DNA from: JBHENW01 sp046261875
GTDB lineage: Bacteria; Acidobacteriota; Thermoanaerobaculia; UBA5066; Gp7-AA6
NCBI GenBank assembly: GCA_046261875.1
Contig: JBHENW010000089.1
Location: 1-11,068 of the forward strand
Direction: 5' to 3'
DNA: 11,068 nt
Shown here one piece after another: positions 1 through 7,000 of this stretch. Numbering within the stretch: the first letter of the stretch is position 1; each line of letters starts with the position of its first letter. A model generated the notes under the pieces. It was not told where the DNA came from. It worked only from the letters and a program-made list of their open reading frames with translations, and made no database searches. The translations under genes were made by a program, and so were the position numbers.

Positions 1-1052
1 GGCTGCCCCCGGTAGCCGCGCGCGAGTCCTTCTCCGCCGATGAAGAGCTCCCCGGCCACGCCGGGGGGAGCGGGCTCGAGTGAGGCGTCGAGGACGTAGA
101 GGCCCGTGTTGGCGATCGGGCCGGGCAGGGGGACCGGGCCTTCGCCGGCTTGCGCCGGACCGGCCGCCGACCAGATCGTCGTCTCCGTCGGTCCGTACAT
201 GTTCCAGAGGCGTCCGGGACGCGAGGCGAGCGCGTTGGCGAGAGGACGGGGGAGCGCCTCGCCGCCGCACAGCATCGTCAGGCCCGGCGTGCCTTCCCAG
301 CCCGCCGCGATCAGGAGCTGCCACGTGGCCGGCGTCGCCTGGAGGTAGGTCGCGCCGGAGCTCTTCAGAAGGTCCCGCAGCCGCGCGCCGTCCGCGGCCG
401 CCTGACGGCCCGCCAGGACGACGCACCCTCCGCACACGAGCGGGAGCATCCACTCCAGCGCCGCGATGTCGAAAGAGACCGTCGTGACGGCCAGGACGCT
501 GTCGCGTTCGGTGAAGCCCGTCTGGCGTCCGATCGCGTGGAGCAAGTTGGCGAGCGCGCGGTGTGGCACCTCGACGCCCTTGGGGCCCCCGGTCGAGCCG
601 GAGGTGTAGATGACGTAGGCGAGGCTCTCCGGGAAGATCGGGACGGCCGGATCGACCGAGCTTTCCCGGGCGATCGCGTCGGCGTCGAGCGCGACCTCGC
701 GCACGCCCGCCGGGATGTCTTCCGCCGACTCGTGGAGAGTCAGGACATAGCCCGCCGACGCGTCGCGCAGGATGAAGCGCTTGCGCGGCGCCGGATGATC
801 GGGATCGATCGGAAGGTACGCCGCCCCCGACTTCAGGGCGGCCAGAAGCCCGACCAGCATCTCGATCGATCGCGGAATGCAGACGGCGACGGTCTGGCCC
901 GGACCGGCCCCCAGGCGCATCAGGTGGCGGGCGACTCGGTTCGCTCTTTCGTTGAGCTCCCGGTACGTCACTTCCGAATCGCCGTACACCGCCGCGACGC
1001 GGTCGGGCGAGCGCTCGGCGCGCGCTTCGATCAGCCGGTGCACGGGCGTTTC
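1..1052 (-). other. Adenylation domain A2, glycine predicted, cut by window edge
   Basis: Residues about 2626-2975, ending just after the A6 motif GELFIGGEGLARGY, so A7-A10 and the following carrier are outside the window. The A3 core YTSGSTGGPKG starts at 2774. The specificity residues visible are D2820, I2821, L2824, Q2863, L2886, G2888, M2910, I2918 and W2919, i.e. DILQLGMIW. The classical glycine signature, from memory, is DILQLGLIWK, so glycine is predicted. The D2820-Q2863 spacing of 43 equals that of the reference phenylalanine domain, so the alignment of these two positions is secure. Confidence 0.9.
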
Positions 1053-4000
1053 GCGCGGGTACTCGCTCTGCGCCTCCCCGCCCTGGACCAGCCGGAGCCG
1101 CTCGGCCCCGGCCACGAGCGGCAGGGCGGCGATCTTTTCGTCCGGGTTTCCGGCGGCGGCCGCGAGGAGGGTCTCGAAGTGGGCGAGCCACCGCCTCACG
1201 GTCTCCGCCTCGAAGAGCTCCGCGTTGTAATCGCAGTCGAGGACGAGCCCGGCGTCGGTCTCGACGACGTTGAAGAAAAGGTCGAAGTTCACGAAGGCCT
1301 TGGGGTTCGCGTCCGCGGTGACGGAGAGGCCCTGCCAGCGCGATCCGCCGCTCAGCTTCTCCAGATTGAACTGGACTTCGACGATCGGCAGGCGGCTGGG
1401 ATCGCGCGGAAGAGCGAGCCGGCGGACGAGACTGCCGTACGTGAACGCCTGGTTCTCGTAAGCCTCCAGGATGCGGGCGCGGGTCTCGCGAAGGTGGTTC
1501 CGGAAAGAGGACCGCGGAGAGACCGCCGCCCGCACGGGGAGGAAATTGACGCAGTGCCCGACGAGATCCTCGGCGCCCGTCCGCGACTGCCCGGCCGCCG
1601 GAACGCCGACGACGAGGTCCCGCTGGCCCGTGAGCCGGTGGAGCAGGACCTCGAAGGCGGCGAGCAGCGTCGCAAAGAGGGTGGCGCCCTCCCGCGCGCC
1701 GGCGGTGCGCACGGCGCGAGTCAGCGCCGGGTCGAGCAGCCGGCGCTCCGTCGCCCCGCGGTCGCTCTTGACCGGGGGCCGCGGGCGGTCGAGCGGCAGC
1801 TCGAGGGGCGAGGGAAGGGTGGAGAACCGGCCGAGCCAGTAGCTCTCGGATCGTGAGGCGGCGTCCTGGTCCTCCCGCTCCTGCGCGGCATACTCGGCGA
1901 AGGAGGCGGCGGGCTCCAGGGGCGGCTCCTGGCGCCGGATCCCTGAGGAATAGAGCTCGGCGGCCTCCTCGAGGAGGACGTTGGTGGACCAGCCGTCACA
2001 GACCAGGTGGTGCGCCGTGAGGAGGAGCTGGTGCGAGCCCTCTCCGACTTTCACGAGCCGCGCCCGCAGCAGGGGCGCAGTCCGCAGGTCGAAGGGCGTG
2101 CGCGCCTCTTCATCCAGCAGCTTCGAGAGCCGCTCTGTCCGGGCTTCTTCGGTTTCTTCCGAAAGATCCAGAAAGGACATCTCCAGCGGCGCCTGGGGGT
2201 CGATGACTTGATGGTCCCCGGAAGGATCGAAACGGGCGCGCAGCGCATCGTGCCGCGCCACGAGCTCCCGGAAAGCGGCGCGGAGGATGTCCCGGTCGAG
2301 ATCTCCGCGGAAGGTCACGGTGACCGATTCGTTGAAGGCGCAGGACGCTTCCGGTCCCATCTGGGCGGCGAGGAACACTTCCTTCTGGGCTTCCGTCAGC
2401 GGGACCCGCAGCGCTGCGGAGCCGGCCGCCGCGACGGAGAGCCGGGGCTCCGGCAGGAAACCCGCCTCCTGCATCTCGGAGATGGTCTCCTCGAACGCGC
2501 GGAGCACGAGCCGGAGGTCCGCCTCGGTGTGGGCCGTCGTCAGGAAGCAGGGGAACCCTTCGAGGATGTGCACGCCCTTCGCGCGGAGGTGGTAATGGAA
2601 GAGGCCGGCGAGCTTGAGCTCGGAAGGAAAGGCGAGATAGAGGATCGAGCCGAACCGCTGGACGTGCACGGGCAGGCTCTGGCGCGCAAAGAGATCGTTC
2701 AACGCTTCGGTGAAGCGCGCGGCTTTCTCGTTGAGCCGCTCCTGGAGCGCCGGTCCTTCCGCCCGGAGGTGTCCGAGCACCGCTTCGGCGGCCGCCATGG
2801 CGATGGGGTGGCGCACGAAGGTGCCGGCGAAAAAGGTCACGCCCGTCTCGGGGAAGGACCCGTCGCCGTAGCTCCAGAAGCCGCCGTCCAGGGCGTCCAT
2901 GAACTCCGGACGGCCGGCCAGCACCCCGATCGGCATCCCGCCGCCGACGACCTTCCCGTACGTCACGAGATCGGCCCGCACGCCGAACCAGGCCTGCGCC
3001 CCGCCCGGGTGGACCCGGAAACCGGTGATGACTTCGTCGAAGATCAGCGCGGTCCCCGACTTCTCGGTGATCGCACGCACCGCATGGAGAAACTCCCGCG
3101 GCTGCAGGTCCGGGTGCCGGCTCTGCACCGGCTCGACCAGCAGGGCCGCCAGATCTCCTGCCTGCGCCTGCAGCACGCGCAGCGCCTCGTCGCTGCCGTA
3201 CTCGAGAACGAGCACGTTGGCGACTTTCTCCTCCGGGATTCCCGGGGCGATCGGCATCGACGCGTTCGTCTCGCCGCGGCGGATACCGCGCACGAGGACT
3301 TCGTCGAATGTGCCGTGGTAGGACCCGGCGAAGAGCGCGATCTTCTTGCGTCCCGTCACCGTACGCGCCAGCCGCAGCGCCGCCATCACGGCCTCCGAGC
3401 CGGTGTTGCAGAAGGTGACCCGCTCGACGCCGGCCATCTCCGAGATGGCGGTCGCGACGCGCAGGGCGTCGGGCGATTGCGGCCCGATCTCCACGCCGAG
3501 GTCGAGCTGCGCCCTGACCGCTTCGGTGACGAACTCGGGCGAGTGTCCGAAGAGGTTCAGACCGAACCCGTTCAACAGGTCGACGTATTCGTTGCCGTCC
3601 ACGTCCCAGAGGCGGCACCCCGCCGAGCGCGTCGCGACGATCGGATAGACGAGCTCCTTCCACTGCTGTCGGAAGCCGGCGGCCGCCCGCGGGTCGGCGA
3701 AGCGCGCGCGGTTCTCCTGTGTGAGGCGCTTGGACTCCGCCGTCCTGGCCGTGTAGCGCGCGGTGAATTCCGCCAGGTACCGCTCCTGCTTCGGAGTGAG
3801 GCCCGCCGAAGCGGCCTTCTCGATCGGCTTGTAGGGTCCGAACGCCGAAAACGACCGGGTCGCCTCGGTCCGGGGCTGCGGCTTCTCTCCGGGAGGCGCC
3901 GCCGCGGCCGGGGGAGCCGGAGCCCCTCCGAGGCGCTCCGCGACGAGGCGCTCGAGAGCCGCGAGGCGGGCCGCCAGCGGGTCGTCTCCCGCAACCGGCG

Positions 4001-7000
4001 CCGCGTCGGGCCGCGGAGCCGGGGGGGGCGGCACGGGAAGCGCGGGCCGCATGCGGGCGACGTGGCCGGCGAGCGCTTCGAGCGTCGCATGGTCCTCGAG
4101 CAGCTCACGGAAACTGATCCGGAGGTCGAACTTGCGGCTGAAGGCCTGACTCGCCTGAGTCAGGAAAAGCGAGTCCAGGCCGAGCTCCAGAAAAGTCGCC
4201 CGCGGATCGAGCTGTTCCGCCGGGATGCCCGAGAGCTCGGAAAGTGTTTCCGCGAGCTGCCGCTGGACCGCCAGCGCTGCCGCGGCCGGGTCCGGCGCGG
4301 CCGGTCGCTCCGGAGCCGCAACGGGTGCCGGAATGGCGGATGCCGCAACGGGAACCACCGGAGCTTCGATCCGGGCGGACGTATCCACGGCGGACGCCGC
4401 CCGAAGCGCCCGCGCCGCCGGCTCGACCCAGAAGGACTTGCGCTCGAAGGGATAGGTCGGGAGAGGAACGCGGCGCCGCCGCTCGCCCCGCGTGAAGGCA
4501 TCCCAGTCCACCTCGACGCCGGCCAGCCAGAGGCGGCCGAGCGTTTCGATGACGCAGGGGTGGTCGAGGTTGGCGTCGTGTCCGCGACCCGGAGGAGGCA
4601 GGATGCGGTCGGGCTTGCCTCCCGGCCGCTGGCGGACCAGAGAAGAGAGCGTCTGGCCGGGGCCGATCTCGAGGAGGACTCGGTCCGGGCTCCGCAGGAT
4701 CTCGTCGAGGCCATCGGCGAACCGGACGGTGCTCCGGATGTGGCGCGACCAGTACGACGAGCGGCGGACCTCCTCCGCGTCGATCCAGGCGCCGGACACG
4801 TTGGAGACGTAGGGAATCCTCGGCGCCGAGAGACGGACCTTCGAAACGACGCGCTCGAAGTCCGAAAGCATCGGATCGAGCATCGCGGAATGGAAGGCGC
4901 GAGTGGATCGGAGCCGCCGGCTCGCGATGCCTTCCGCGGCGAGTCTTTCTTCCAGTGAGGCGATCGCCGCGAGCGGACCGGACACGACGCTCTGCTCGGA
5001 AGCGTTGACCGCAGAGAGTGAGAGCTCGGGGGATAGCCGGGGCTGGAGGGCATCGGAAGAAAGGCGGACGGCGAGCATTCCCCCCGGGGGGAGAGCTTCC
5101 ATCATCCGTCCGCGCTCGACGAGCAGGGCGAGCGCGTCGGCGGGAGCCATGACTCCGGACACGCAGGCCGCCACGTACTCGCCGACGCTGTGCCCGATCA
5201 TGGCGGCCGGCCGGATCCCCCAGGACATCCAGAGAGCAGCGAGCGAGTACTCCAGGGAGAAGAGGATCGGCTGCGCCAGGGCGGTCTCCTCCAGACGGGC
5301 GGTCGCGGCCACGCGCTCCTCCGGAACCGGGAAGAGGATGCGCCGCGGGTCCACGCCGAGCAACGGCGTCAGAACCTCGGCACACTCATCGAGACGCTGC
5401 CGGAAGTCCGCCTCCGACTCGTAGAGGGCGCGGCCCATCCCGACGAACTGCGTCCCCTGTCCGGGGAACAGGAAGACGACCCCGGGGGAGCTGGGCGGAG
5501 CAATCCCGCCGGCCACGTGCTTGCCCTCCCGCGCCTCCAGGCCCTGGAGCGCCGCAGGGAGGCCGTCACAGACGACGATCCGCCGGTGGGGGAACGCCTT
5601 TCGGCCCGTTCGCAGCGTATGCGTGACGTCGGCGAGGTCGACCGCGGGGGATCGGCGCAGTGCCGCCAGGAGGGCGGCGGTGGCCGCCTCGAGAGCCGCC
5701 GCCGACCGGGCGGAAAGCGTCAGGAGCTGCGTCGGACGGGAGGGACCGGACGGGGGAGGCTCGGGCGCCTGCTCCAGGACCAGATGGACGTTGGTTCCGC
5801 CCACGCCGAATGAGCTGACCCCGGCGCGCCGCGGGCCCTCGGTGATCCATGGCCGGGAGGCCCGGGACACGAAGAACGGGCTCCCGTCGAGCTGCAGCTT
5901 CGGGTTGGGCGCCTCGAAATGCATCGTTCCGGGAATCACCCCGTGCTGCAACGCGAGGACCGTCTTGATCAGGCCGGTGACGCCGGACGCCGCCTCGAGG
6001 TGTCCGACGTTGCCTTTGACCGAGCCGAGAGCGCAGAAGCCGGCGTCCGAGGTGCCGTCGCGGAACGCCCGAGTCAGGGCCGCGACTTCGATCGGGTCTC
6101 CCAGGGGCGTCCCGGTCCCGTGGCCCTCGACGTAGGTGATCTCCCGCGGTGACACGCCCGCCATGGCGTGCGCGCGCGCGATCACGGAAGCCTGCGCTCC
6201 GACGCTCGGCGCCGCGTAGCCGACCTTTCCCGATCCGTCGTTGTTCATCGCCGCGCCCCGGATCACGGCGGCGATGGAGTCGCCGTCGGCGACCGCATCT
6301 TTCAGGCGCTTGAGGACGACGACCCCGGCCCCTGCCCCGAAGACCGTGCCCGCTCCGGCCGCGTCGAAGGGGCGGCATCGCCCGTCGGGAGACACCATGC
6401 CCCCTTCGGTGTGGAGGTAGCCGCGCACCTGCGGGAAGGAGACGGACACGCCGCCCGCCAGCGCGACGTCGCACTCGCCCGCCCACAGGCTCTGGCAGGC
6501 GAGGGCGACGGCAGTGAGCGAGGTCGAGCAAGCCGAGGCGACGGTCAGGCTCGGGCCGGTCAAGTTCAGCTTGTAGGAGACCCGCGTGGGCAGGAAGTCC
6601 TTGTCGTTGCCCATCGTCGCCGCGCCCGCGCCGGACGGATACGCCTCGACGAGGTCCTGGACGAAGCCCGGTTCCGCGTTCAGGTTGGCCAGCAGGTAAG
6701 TGTTCAGTGAGAGCCCGGCGAAGACGCCGATCGACCCGCGGTAGCGCTGCGGGTCGCAGGCGGCGCGCTCGAGCGCCTCGTGGGCGCACTCGAGGAAGAT
6801 CCGGTGCTGGGGATCGGTCAGCTCGGCTTCGCGGGGGGGGATGCCGAAGAAGGCCGCGTCGAAGAGATCCACACCCTCGAGCACCCCCCGGGCCCGAACG
6901 TAACCTTCGCGGGCGAGCAGGCTTTCGTCGGCTCCGGCGGCGCGCAGCTGCCCGTCGGTGAAGCGGGAAATGGAATCGACCCCGTTGAGCAGGTTGTCCC

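Noticed and set aside
150..1856. Plus-strand open frame of 568 codons
   Set aside because: Antisense to the C and A2 domains, Arg/Asp/Glu-rich composition with no recognisable motif; a shadow frame.
2007..4958. Plus-strand open frame of 983 codons opposite the synthetase
   Set aside because: It lies antisense to the AMT, ACP and AT domains, is extremely Arg/Gly/Glu-rich and shows no domain. It is an effect of the GC-rich codon pattern of the real minus-strand gene.
4062..5480. Possible KR, DH or methyltransferase domain between AT and ACP
   Set aside because: The AT post-linker YPFERKSFW at residue 1500 is followed by only about 50 Ala/Pro-rich residues before the ACP; no NADPH- or SAM-binding motif is present.
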